Source: CBDESM01 sp965205165 (GTDB taxonomy: Bacteria; Chloroflexota; Dehalococcoidia; Bin125). From it: 64,000 bases of DNA. The translations under genes and the position numbers were made by a program. How positions within the stretch are numbered: the stretch's first letter is position 1; every line of letters starts with the position of its first letter. The stretch is from positions 930,001 through 994,000 of the forward strand of contig OZ242037.1 in the NCBI GenBank assembly GCA_965205165.1, read 5' to 3'. Shown here piece after piece: positions 35,277-43,153 of this stretch. A model generated the notes under the pieces. It worked only from the letters and a program-made list of their open reading frames with translations. It did no database searches and was not told where the DNA came from.

Positions 35277-36287
35277 ATGCCCTCAGAAACGCAGCGCCAA
35301 GACCGCGTCTTCGCCGGCATCCGCGCCACCGGCCGCCAGCACATCGGCAACTACCTCGGCGCGATCCAGAACTTCGCCGCCCTGCAGGCGCGCTACGAAT
35401 GCATCTATTCCATCGTCGACCTGCACTCGCTGACCACCCTCGAGGAGACGCGGGCGCTGCGCGGCAACGTGCGCGAAACCGCGCTCGACCTGCTCGCTTC
35501 GGGGATCGACCCCGAGGATTCGATCCTCTACGTGCAGAGCCACGTGCCCGAGATTTCGGAGCTGCACCTGCTGCTCAGCATGGTCACGCCGCTGGGCATG
35601 CTGCTGCGCGTGCCGACCTTCAAGGAGAAGGCGCGGGCCCAGCCGGACAACGTCAACTACGGACTGGTCGGCTACCCCGTGCTGCAGACCGCCGACATCA
35701 TCCTCTACAAGGCCAACAAGGTGCCGGTCGGCGAGGACCAGCTGCCGCACCTCGAGCTCGCCCGCGAGATCGTGCGCCGCTTCAACCGCAACTTCGGCGA
35801 CACCTTCCCCGAACCGGAAGCCGAGCTGACCAGCGCCCCGATGGTGCTCGGCTTCGACAACCGCAAAATGAGCAAGTCCTACGGCAACGCCGTGGACATC
35901 GCCAGCACCCCCGAAGAAACGACCAAAGCAGTCCGCAGCGCGATCACCGACCCCCAGCGCGTCCGCCGCACCGACCCCGGCCGCCCCGAAATCTGCAACG
36001 TCTACAGCCTGCACGGCTTCTTCAACGAAGCCGCCCAGCCCGAAATCGCCACCCAATGCCGCAAAGCCGAAATCGGCTGCGTGGACTGCAAGATGCACCT
36101 AGCCGAAAGCATCAACCAAACCTTCGCCCCCATCCGCTCCAAGCGCGAAGAACTGGCCGCCACCCCCAAAGCAGTAGACGAAGCCCTCCAAAACGGCGCC
36201 GACCGAGCCGGCAAGATCGCCCAACAAGTCCTAGCCGAAGTCAAAGAAAACGTCGGCCTCCCAACAGTTCACGGATCGTCGATCTGA
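35277..36287 (+). CDS. trpS: Tryptophanyl-tRNA synthetase
   Basis: 336 residues; class I synthetase for tRNA-Trp. FAGIRATGRQHIGNYLGAI holds the HIGN form of HIGH usual for TrpRS, then QTADIILYKANKVPVGEDQ, and KMSKSYGN. Normal length. Four bases after argS. The last ~200 bp are richer in A than the rest, next to the decayed region downstream. Confidence 0.97.
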   Translation: MPSETQRQDRVFAGIRATGRQHIGNYLGAIQNFAALQARYECIYSIVDLHSLTTLEETRALRGNVRETALDLLASGIDPEDSILYVQSHVPEISELHLLLSMVTPLGMLLRVPTFKEKARAQPDNVNYGLVGYPVLQTADIILYKANKVPVGEDQLPHLELAREIVRRFNRNFGDTFPEPEAELTSAPMVLGFDNRKMSKSYGNAVDIASTPEETTKAVRSAITDPQRVRRTDPGRPEICNVYSLHGFFNEAAQPEIATQCRKAEIGCVDCKMHLAESINQTFAPIRSKREELAATPKAVDEALQNGADRAGKIAQQVLAEVKENVGLPTVHGSSI

Positions 36288-36404
36288 TGCGCATCTGACC
36301 AAACAGACGCGACGGGCCCAAGCACGATGAAGCGCAGATTTAGTCCTCCGGGCTTAGGGTGGTCGGCGGCTAGGGTGGGTTCGGCGGCGGGGTGAACGGA
36401 CGCC

Positions 36405-36760
36405 CATGAACTGACCCAAGCCCAATACGAGCGGATCGCGCCGCTGCTGCCGGTGCAGTGCGGCAACGTCAGGCTGCCCAATCTGCACCTGCTCGCCCGC
36501 GACGCGCTGACGCTCGGTCTCTCCTCCAGCCAGACACCCACAGCGCGGCCGACACGAGCTGCTCGAACGCCTCGGCCGTGCGGGGACGGACCCGCCCTGC
36601 TGATGGACCGCGCCTAACTAGGGCGCCGCCACCCGCGGCCTCACCCCACGCTCGACTGGGAACCCCGTCGTGCCGCCGAAGCGCAGCCAGCGCGAGCCCT
36701 GAGACTACGACCCCGCGCCCCGCAAGCGCGTTCGGGGATGCGCCAACCTTGTGCGTGGGA
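36405..36760 (+). pseudogene. Degenerate IS5-family transposase fragment
   Basis: From 36405, HELTQAQYERIAPLLPVQ corresponds to the N-terminus of IS5-type DDE transposases. Further on, in shifted frames, LLMDRA (part of the catalytic region), then NPVVPPKRSQREP and DYDPAPRKRVR match later parts of the same family. Most of the centre is missing, and stops and frameshifts interrupt it. No terminal inverted repeats were found. Together with the next entry it occupies the 850-bp stretch between trpS and the dehydrogenase, which has no intact gene. Confidence 0.75.
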
Positions 36761-36779
36761 TGCCCGGAGGCGCGGCGCA

Positions 36780-37124
36780 CCCGGAGATCGGCAACGAAGC
36801 GCTGAATGCGCCGGACACGCCGTATCTCGAGGCGCTCATCCGGGAACAAGCGACGTGAACCCCGTCCGGCTGCTGTTCGCAACTCAGGCGGAAGAGACGC
36901 GGATGGCGGCACCGACAGGCGGAAAAACAAGGAGTGCGGCCGTTTGAGCTTGGCTGTCAGCTTGGTCAGCTGTTCCGTTGTCGGCCTGTCGATTCCGTGG
37001 ACCAAACCCTGATCACCGCCTCGTCGGCTTTCAGATGTTTGGCGATCTCGGCGTAGTCATAGCCCGCCTCATTGATCGGCCACTCGATCACGTTCGGCGT
37101 CGCCAACTCTTCCTTGGCGGGCAT
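36780..37124 (-). pseudogene. Frameshifted ImmA/IrrE-like protease N-terminus
   Basis: ATG 37124 opens a helix-turn-helix-like segment (AGYDYAEIAKHLKADEAVIRVW). A frameshift near 36995-37005 moves the rest (TEQLTKLTAKLKRPHSLFF, SLPPELRTAAG, EIRRVRRIQRFVADL) to another frame. The order matches the XRE-like domain and linker of ImmA/IrrE metallopeptidases (...RPLALFF...). The HExxH peptidase domain is absent: the fragment ends at the transposase remnant. It is probably the leftover of a mobile toxin-antitoxin or phage-regulator gene. Confidence 0.6.
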
Positions 37125-37140
37125 CGGCTGCTCCCGCTGC

Positions 37141-38013
37141 TCACTGTATTCCGGCGTCTTGTTCGACGGTGGGGAGGGTGGCTTGGACGGAGCGGCGGGA
37201 TTGGCCGCGGTTGGCGGCGCGCATCAGGGTGTCGGCGGCGGCGCTGGCGATGGGGAGGGGCATGCCCTGCTCGCGGGCGACTTGGACGGCGAGGGAGACG
37301 TCCTTGGCGGCCCATTGCAGGAAGAAGGTGGGATCGTCGAACCGGCGCTCGAGCAGGGCGGGCATGCCGCGCACGTAGGCGCGGGCGGAGGCGACGCTCA
37401 TGATCTCGTGCGCCTTGGCCGGGTCGAGGCCGGACTTTTCGGCGAGGGCGACGCCCTCGATCAGCACCTGCATCGAGGTGATGCCGACCATGTTGTTGAC
37501 AATCTTGGCGACGCAGCCCATGCCCAGCTCGTCGAGGAAGAAGACGTTGTTGCCGATCGATTCGAGCACGGGGAGGTACTTGCCGAACTCGGCCTCCGTG
37601 CCGCCGACCATCACCGCGAGTTCGGCGTTCTGCGCGCCGATCACGCCGTTGGAAACGGGCGAATCGACGAGGGTGACGCCGCGCTCGGCGGCCCGCTCGG
37701 CGAGCATGCGGACGGTGGAGGGCAGGTTGGTCGAGAGGTCGAAGCAGACGAGGCCGGGGCGGGCGCCGGCGAGGATGCCGCCGTCGTCGCGGAAGACGGA
37801 ATCGACCTGCGCCGGTCCCGGCAGCGAGGTGAGCAGCACTTCCGCCCGCGCCGCGACCTCCGCGGCCGAGCCGGCCCAATCAGCGCCGAGCTCGACGAGG
37901 TTCGCCGTGTGCTCCTCGACCGCGTCGTGGACGATCACCCGGTGCCCACCCTTGAGCACGTTGGCGCACATCGGGTTGCCGATCTTGCCCGTTCCGATGA
38001 ATCCGACATCCAT
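37141..38013 (-). CDS. Beta-hydroxyacid (3-hydroxyisobutyrate-type) dehydrogenase
   Basis: 290 residues from ATG 38013, with AGGAGG at ideal spacing. N-terminal Rossmann GFIGTGKIGNPM, the substrate signature VTLVDSPVSNGVIGA, and the catalytic Lys region GMGCVAKIVNNMVG of the 3-hydroxyisobutyrate/tartronate-semialdehyde reductase family. NAD(P)-dependent oxidation of a beta-hydroxyacid in the cytoplasm; the exact substrate is not evident. Monocistronic and divergent from the NYN gene. Confidence 0.9.
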   Translation of the reverse strand: MDVGFIGTGKIGNPMCANVLKGGHRVIVHDAVEEHTANLVELGADWAGSAAEVAARAEVLLTSLPGPAQVDSVFRDDGGILAGARPGLVCFDLSTNLPSTVRMLAERAAERGVTLVDSPVSNGVIGAQNAELAVMVGGTEAEFGKYLPVLESIGNNVFFLDELGMGCVAKIVNNMVGITSMQVLIEGVALAEKSGLDPAKAHEIMSVASARAYVRGMPALLERRFDDPTFFLQWAAKDVSLAVQVAREQGMPLPIASAAADTLMRAANRGQSRRSVQATLPTVEQDAGIQ

Positions 38014-38067
38014 GTCGCACCTCCTCTGGGAAGCGCAGGGTAGCCGCCTGCGCGATCCCCGCGAAAG

Positions 38068-38096
38068 TTGACGGGCGCTCCGCGCCGCCCTAAGAT
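38068..38096 (+). promoter_or_regulatory. Near-consensus sigma-70 promoter
   Basis: TTGACG (38068-38073), 17-bp spacer, TAAGAT (38091-38096). The predicted start is near 38103, giving a ~115-base leader before the NYN gene at 38219. One of the best promoter matches in this GC-rich window. Confidence 0.65.
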
Positions 38097-38104
38097 GAGG
38101 GTGC

Positions 38105-38203
38105 GCGCTGCGGATGACCGCTGCCCCCGGGCAACGGAACAGGCCGCGCAATCCATCTGCCCCGCCATCCGGTTAGCGCACCGAAGGGCGGGGAACCCTT
38201 TTT
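38105..38203 (+). other. Structured leader with terminator-like hairpin
   Basis: GCGCT (38105-38109) and GGATG (38112-38116) can pair with AGCGC (38175-38179) and CATCC (38166-38170). Alternatively CCCCGCC (38160-38166) pairs with GGCGGGG (38187-38193), followed by AACCC and five Ts (38199-38203), a terminator-like end. The two folds compete. It may be an attenuator for the NYN gene or a ~100-nt small RNA. No known riboswitch motif was recognised. Confidence 0.4.
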
Positions 38204-38218
38204 CAGGTTTCGGACATC

Positions 38219-38850
38219 ATGCGCATCGCCGTCTTCATCGACTACCAAAACGTGTACCATGCTGCGCGTCGAGCGTTTCACAATCCGAACGCTGCTCCAT
38301 CGTCCGGCCAGATATCTCCGCGGAAGCTTGCGGAATTGCTGCGGCTCAAGCGGAACGGCGACGACGACCTCGTTCAAGGGGATTCCGATCAAGTCCGTGT
38401 CTATCGCGGCATGCCGCGACTTAATGACCGAGGCTATGGGCCGGCGCTCCGGCAGATCGGGCTTGGCGCGCTGATGGCGTCACGGTAGTCACCAGGCCGT
38501 TGAGCGGCCCGTCAGTTGCGCCGCGGGAGAAGGGGATCGACATTTCCTTGGCCTTGGACTTCTTCGAGGGCGCGAGCATCGGGGCGTTTGATTTGGGTAT
38601 CCTCTGTTCGGTGGACAGCGATTTCGAGCCGCTGATCGAGCGGGTTCAAGATCCGCAAAGAGCGTTCAGCGGCACCGTGGAGACGGCCGCATGGTGGGCT
38701 CCGCCGCGACAGGTTTTGCAGCTGGGCGGCGGTTCGGGCGCTCGGTGCAATCTCTTGACCAAGGCGGACTACGACATAGTGCGCGACCGAACCAACTATG
38801 GAATTCCCGCCCGCACTCGAAGGAGGCGGCGGCGAAATCGGGGCCGATGA
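38219..38850 (+). pseudogene. NYN-domain protein gene split by one frameshift
   Basis: The first part (38219-38488) begins MRIAVFIDYQNVYHAAR, the opening strand and Asp of NYN/PIN-like nucleases, and carries RVYRGMPRLNDR. A one-base loss near 38458-38462 shifts the frame. Reading on, RAWRADGVTVVTRPLSGP joins to the second part (to 38850) with EKGIDISLALDFFEGA, FDLGILCSVDSDFEPLIE and DYDIVRDRTNYGI, the remaining acidic motifs. Joined, ~210 residues make a full NYN domain, so decay is recent, or the sequence has an error. NYN proteins are RNases or RNA-processing factors. Confidence 0.75.
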
Positions 38851-38857
38851 TTAGCAG

Positions 38858-39619
38858 CTACAGGGTTGCGCCGCCGTCTACGGTGATGGTTTGGCCGGTT
38901 ACGAAGGAGTTGCGTTCGATTAGGGCTACTATTGCGTCGGCGCAGAGTTGGGGGGTGGCTACGCCTTGGAGGGGGGCGGTTTGTTCCAGGCGGGCGATGC
39001 CGGCCAGGTAGGTTTCCTCGCCGAGGCCGCCTTTGAGCCAGCGGCCTTCGATGAAGCCGGGGGCGATGGTGTTGATGCGGATTTCGGGGCCGAGGACCCG
39101 GGCGAGGCTCTTGGTGATGATGTTGATGCCGGCCTTGCTGGCGGCGTAGGGGATGCTGCTGCCGCCGCCGCCGATGCCGGCGACGGAGCTGACGTTGACG
39201 ATCGCGCCCTCGCCGGCGGCCTTCATGTGCGGGGCGGCGGCGCGGCTGCAGTTGAAGGTGCCGCGCAGGTTGGCGCCGAGGATTTCGTCCCAGACTTCGT
39301 CGGTGACGGCTTCGAGGTCTTCGTGGGCGATGAAGCGGGTCATGCCGGCGTTGTTGACGAGGATCTGGAGCGCGCCGAATTCGTCGACGGCGGATTGGAT
39401 CAGGCGGCGGCAGTCGGCGTCGCTGCGGACATCGGCTTGGACGGCGATGGCGCGGCCGCCGGCGGCGCGGATGCGTTCGACGATCTCGTTGGCGGCGGCT
39501 TCGCCGCGGTTGTAGTTGACGACGACGGCCGCGCCGAGGCCGGCGAGGAGTTCGGCTGCGGCTTCGCCGACGCCGGATGAGGAGCCGGTGACGACGGCGA
39601 CCTTGCCCGCGATGTCCAT
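38858..39619 (-). CDS. Short-chain dehydrogenase/reductase (FabG-like)
   Basis: 253 residues from ATG 39619 (GGGAG upstream). Rossmann GSSSGVGEAAAELL, NNAG motif (LVNNAGMTRF), catalytic Ser (NVSSVAG), YAASK active-site Tyr/Lys, and the C-terminal GQTITVDGGATL of classical SDRs. NAD(P)H-dependent reduction of a carbonyl, possibly 3-oxoacyl groups. It is not joined to the fab cluster 2.5 kb away and the substrate is unknown. Its 3' end lies 7 bp from the NYN gene. Confidence 0.93.
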   Translation of the reverse strand: MDIAGKVAVVTGSSSGVGEAAAELLAGLGAAVVVNYNRGEAAANEIVERIRAAGGRAIAVQADVRSDADCRRLIQSAVDEFGALQILVNNAGMTRFIAHEDLEAVTDEVWDEILGANLRGTFNCSRAAAPHMKAAGEGAIVNVSSVAGIGGGGSSIPYAASKAGINIITKSLARVLGPEIRINTIAPGFIEGRWLKGGLGEETYLAGIARLEQTAPLQGVATPQLCADAIVALIERNSFVTGQTITVDGGATL

Positions 39620-39712
39620 GTCCGGCTCCCGTCCCGTTCTCGCGCCGGTCGTTCCGGCGCTTCGGCGGGGCACAGGATAGGGGCGGGCCGTCGATCTGCG
39701 ACCGGCCCGGGG

Positions 39713-39898
39713 TTATTCGGAGGCGGGGCGGAGGGAGAGGCGCTGCTCGGTGCGGCAGCGGCGGCAGCGCCAGCGGATGTTGACGCGGCCGTTGGGCGGG
39801 CGTTCGAGTTCGCAGGCGAGTGCGCCCTCGCCGTGGCGCTGGCTGGGGCAGCCGGGGTTCTGGCAGCGGATCTGCTGGCGGATCATCTGCTTCGGCAT
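39713..39898 (-). CDS. Small zinc-ribbon protein (61 aa)
   Basis: ATG 39898 with AGGAG upstream. IRCQNPGCPSQRHGEGAL provides the first Cys pair and WRCRRCRTEQ the second, a compact zinc ribbon with a basic surface. It lies 65 bp downstream of the portal-like gene on the same strand, so both may be one transcript. Possible nucleic-acid binding; function unknown. Confidence 0.7.
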   Translation of the reverse strand: MPKQMIRQQIRCQNPGCPSQRHGEGALACELERPPNGRVNIRWRCRRCRTEQRLSLRPASE

Positions 39899-39963
39899 TG
39901 CGGGCTCCTTCGGGTGCGGGCATGGCGCGGGCCGCAGGTTCCGGGTTTCGGCTTCGGGGCGGC

Positions 39964-41877
39964 TCAGACGGAGCCTCGGGGAACGTTGAGTTCGCCAAGG
40001 TCGGAGAGTTCGGGGCTCAGGGGCGCGACGACGGAGCGGGGCGCGGAGGTGTTCGGAGCGGCCCCCGCGGCGGCGAGTTCGCGGTCGAGGCGGGCCTGTT
40101 CGAGCAGCCAGCGACGATGGCGGGCGATGGCGGCCTCCGGGTGCTCGTCGCCGATGTACTGCTCGATGTAGCCGCGCTGGTCGAGCGGGTCCAAGGGGTC
40201 GTTGAGGCGGGCGCGGCCGTGTTCCTGTATGGCGATGCGCTGGGCCTGGCTGTAGGGGTCGATGCGGACGTCGATGTCGAGCGAGGGGATGCGGGCGGGG
40301 TCGACGCCGACGATGGTGTCGCGCAGGACGCGGCCCTCGCGGGTGCAGGCGAAGACCCAGACGGGCTCGCCGAAGCCGCCGAGCGGGGCGGGCTTGGACA
40401 TGACCATGGCCATGTTGCGGAGCATGATGCGGGCGGCGCGGGCCTGCTGGCGCTTGAGGTGCTGGACTTGGGAGTTGCGCGCGGAGAGGAGCAGGTTGAG
40501 GGTGTGGGGCTGCGTGTTGGGGCCGGCTTCGCCGCGCAGGATCGCGCCGGTGTCGGGAGCGGCGGCGGCGAGGTCCTCGTTGGCGAGGCGGAGGAATTCG
40601 ATGAAGGCGGGGTCGAAGGGGAATTCGACCTTTTCGAGCGATGCGCCGGCGGGGAGGTTGCGCGCGGCCGCAGCGGAGGCGGTGAGTTCGACGCGGGTGC
40701 CGCCTTCGGCATCGGTCTCGTAGCCGCCTTCGGCGAGGCGGATCCAGTAGAGCGGGACGGCGGCCTGCTCGGCGATGACGCGGGCGAGGGAGCGGTCGTA
40801 GTCGAAGGTCGGCTTGACGCGGTAGACGCCCTCGAGCAGCGGCTCCCAGCGGCGGACGGGGTCGGGATGATCGTTGACGTCGGAGGGGGCGAGGGCGAAG
40901 GGCGGCATTTCGTAGGGGTGGCCGTGGGACTTGACGAGCGTCCAGCCGCCGGCGGCGGGGGCGGCGAGTTCGTAGTAGCGGGAGCGGGTCCAGACGGAGG
41001 CGACGCGGACGCGGTCTCCCCAGCCCGCGGCGGACGGGTCGCCTGCGACGGGGGCGTCGCCGGGCTCGGCGAGTTGGAGGCGGGGGCGGCCGCGTTCGCG
41101 GCCGAGGGCGAGCCGGAGGCGATCCTGGCGGGCGAGGGCGGCTTGGTAATCGGAGAGGGCGACCTCGCGGAGAACGAGCGCGACGCCGATGCCGTTGGGC
41201 GCGAGGCGGTCTTCGATGAAGGCGAACTGGTCGGGGCGGACGACTTCGATGCGCCAGGGGAAGCCGGCTTCGGCCTTGCGGCGGCGGTCGCGCTCGCGGC
41301 GGCTGCCGGCGCATTCGACGAGGCGGCCGCGCTGGTCACGGAAGCGTCGGCGCTCGTCGGGATCGGAGGGGGCGCGGCTGCGGGTTTCGGGCTGCGGGAA
41401 GGGCGGCAGCCGATCGAAGGCGCGCTGCCAGTGGAGGACGCCGTAGCAGAGGCAGACTTGGCCGTAGGCGAGTTCGCCTTGGATGCCGGCGCCGGAGCGC
41501 TCGTCGGCGAGGACGAGGCCGTGCTCGAAGACCTGTTCGAGGTCGTTGGCGGCGGCGCGGGCCCGCTCGGAGTCGTTGGGCGGTTCGACATGGACGCGGA
41601 GCGGGTGCTCGCGCAGGCGGACGCGGAGTTCGGACCAGGCGCGGCGGGCGGCGTCGGTCTGCCAGCCGCCGAAGTCCTCGAAGGGTTCGGGCAGGCGCGG
41701 GTCGGCGGAGGGCGAGTTGAAGAGGTGCTGCTCGCGGGCGCGGATGCGCTGGTGGAGGGGGCCGAAGCGGGAGCCGGCGGGGGATGCGCCGCCGGCGAGT
41801 CGGTCGATCAGCGCGGTCAGCTGGTCGAGGCTCATGGGCGGTTCGGCGGCGGTGCGGGCTTTGGTGCTCGGCATCAT
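39964..41877 (-). CDS. Phage-portal-like protein (637 aa)
   Basis: Start chosen at ATG 41877 (double ATG, AGGAG seven bases upstream); the frame extends to 41934. No signal peptide or TM segments. The pattern (REHPLRVHVEPPNDSERARAA near the N-terminus, EVVRPDQFAFIEDRLAP, FDYDRSLARVIAEQAAVPLYW, and a Gln/Arg-rich helical region QVQHLKRQQARAARIML in the last third) resembles siphophage portal proteins in size and segment order, but I cannot confirm it. No terminase, capsid, protease or tail genes flank it, only a zinc-ribbon gene, so it may be a domesticated or orphan phage gene. Confidence 0.55.
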   Translation of the reverse strand: MMPSTKARTAAEPPMSLDQLTALIDRLAGGASPAGSRFGPLHQRIRAREQHLFNSPSADPRLPEPFEDFGGWQTDAARRAWSELRVRLREHPLRVHVEPPNDSERARAAANDLEQVFEHGLVLADERSGAGIQGELAYGQVCLCYGVLHWQRAFDRLPPFPQPETRSRAPSDPDERRRFRDQRGRLVECAGSRRERDRRRKAEAGFPWRIEVVRPDQFAFIEDRLAPNGIGVALVLREVALSDYQAALARQDRLRLALGRERGRPRLQLAEPGDAPVAGDPSAAGWGDRVRVASVWTRSRYYELAAPAAGGWTLVKSHGHPYEMPPFALAPSDVNDHPDPVRRWEPLLEGVYRVKPTFDYDRSLARVIAEQAAVPLYWIRLAEGGYETDAEGGTRVELTASAAAARNLPAGASLEKVEFPFDPAFIEFLRLANEDLAAAAPDTGAILRGEAGPNTQPHTLNLLLSARNSQVQHLKRQQARAARIMLRNMAMVMSKPAPLGGFGEPVWVFACTREGRVLRDTIVGVDPARIPSLDIDVRIDPYSQAQRIAIQEHGRARLNDPLDPLDQRGYIEQYIGDEHPEAAIARHRRWLLEQARLDRELAAAGAAPNTSAPRSVVAPLSPELSDLGELNVPRGSV

Positions 41878-42053
41878 TCGGACTCCTGGCTGCGGGCGGC
41901 GCGCGAACATATGCCGACCTGCCCGCTTTGTCAAACTGATGTTCTATGTGATGGGGCGGCTGTGGAATGCGGGGATAACGGGGACGGCGGCCCATTGGAG
42001 CGGGGCGGAGGCCGGCGCGGCGGCGATCGCGCCGCGACCCTGCGGGGAGCGGG

Positions 42054-42137
42054 ATGCGCTGTACCATTAAGGCGCTGAAAGCGAAGGAGCGGCTGGCCTT
42101 GCGGGCCGCCGCGGTGCCGGTGAAGTTGGATGGCTGA
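42054..42137 (+). CDS. Possible 27-codon leader peptide before fabD
   Basis: ATG 42054 follows GGGGAGCGGG at good spacing. The peptide MRCTIKALKAKERLALR continues 10 more residues and its TGA shares one base with the fabD ATG (TGATG), suggesting translation of fabD by re-initiation. fabD has no strong ribosome site of its own. The rest of the 259-bp gap between the portal-like gene and fabD contains nothing else I can identify. Confidence 0.35.
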   Translation: MRCTIKALKAKERLALRAAAVPVKLDG

Positions 42138-43153
42138 TGGAATCTGAAGCGGGCGCGGCCCTGCAGGGCGCGCAGGCGGGCGAGGATCAATTCACCCTGC
42201 TCTTCCCGGGGCAGGGGTCGCAGTCGATCGGGATGGCGGGCAAGATCCTCGAGGTCGAGCCGGGCGCGGGGCAGTGGTTCGAGCGGGCCAACGAGGTGCT
42301 GGACTACGACCTGCTCAGGATCATCGAAGAGGGGCCGGAGGAGACGCTGAACGACACGGAGCACTCGCAGCCGGCGATTTTCGTGGCGAGCGCGGCGTGG
42401 CTGCACGCGCTGAGCGAGCGCTGGGCGGCGGCGGGGCGGCGGTTCGCGCCGGCGGCGGTGGCGGGGCACTCGATGGGGCAGATCACGGCCGCGTTTTCGG
42501 CGCGGGCGATCGGGTTCGACGAGGCGCTGGAGCTGGTGCGGCGGCGGGGCGAGGTGATGCGGGACGCGGACTCGCTGCGGCCGGGCGGGATGGCGTCGAT
42601 CATCGGGCTGCGCGATCGGGTGCTGCGGCGGCTGGTGGGCGAGGCGGCGGAGGAGGGCACGATCGTGGTGGCCAATGACAACTGCCCGGGGCAGACGGTG
42701 GTGTCGGGCGACGAGGCGCCGCTGCGGCGGCTGATGCGGATGGCGGAGGAGCACGGGGCGCGGCGGGTGGTGCGGCTGCCGATCTCGATCGCGTCGCATT
42801 CGCCGCTGATGAGCGGGGCGCAATCGCAGTTCCAGCACGCGGTCGACGCGATCAAGTGGGGCGAGCCGCAGGTGCCGGTGGCGAGCAACATCAGCGGCGG
42901 GCTGATTCATTCGGGCGCGCAGCTGCGGTCGGAGATCGCGGGGGCACTGACCGCGCCGGTGCAATGGCAGTCGGCGGTGAAGACGATGGCGGGGAACGGG
43001 GCGACGCTGTTCGTGGAGGCGGGCCCGGGCGACGTGCTCTCGAAGCTGGTGCGGCGGATCGCCCGCAGCGCCTGGACGTTCCCGGTCTCGGACGAGGACG
43101 CGGGGCTGCGGACGCGGGACTATCCGGACCAGAGCGACGGCATCCCCAAGTGA
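42137..43153 (+). CDS. fabD: Malonyl-CoA:ACP transacylase
   Basis: 338 residues; loads malonyl groups onto acyl carrier protein for fatty acid synthesis. LLFPGQGSQSIGMAGKI, the nucleophile motif AVAGHSMGQITAA (Ser), catalytic His in ASHSPLMSGAQ, and the C-terminal VEAGPGDVLSKLV. GHSMGQ rather than GHSLGE is a mild variant. First enzyme gene of fabD-fabF-fabF-acpP; its TGA overlaps the following GTG start by 3 of 4 bases (GTGA). Confidence 0.95.
   Translation: MESEAGAALQGAQAGEDQFTLLFPGQGSQSIGMAGKILEVEPGAGQWFERANEVLDYDLLRIIEEGPEETLNDTEHSQPAIFVASAAWLHALSERWAAAGRRFAPAAVAGHSMGQITAAFSARAIGFDEALELVRRRGEVMRDADSLRPGGMASIIGLRDRVLRRLVGEAAEEGTIVVANDNCPGQTVVSGDEAPLRRLMRMAEEHGARRVVRLPISIASHSPLMSGAQSQFQHAVDAIKWGEPQVPVASNISGGLIHSGAQLRSEIAGALTAPVQWQSAVKTMAGNGATLFVEAGPGDVLSKLVRRIARSAWTFPVSDEDAGLRTRDYPDQSDGIPK

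Noticed and set aside
36040..36287. A-rich 3' end of trpS as a sign of horizontal transfer
   Set aside because: The protein sequence continues normally through this part; the compositional shift is small and may only reflect codon choice.
38105..38203. Known riboswitch (for example a c-di-AMP ydaO type) in the NYN leader
   Set aside because: Some GGGGAACCC-like sequence is present, but the conserved core segments and their order do not match, so only an unnamed structured leader is reported.
39820..42078. A 752-codon plus-strand frame opposite the portal-like gene
   Set aside because: Its Gly/Ala/Glu/Asp-rich translation mirrors the reverse gene's codons, while the minus-strand frame has a ribosome site and a protein-like composition.
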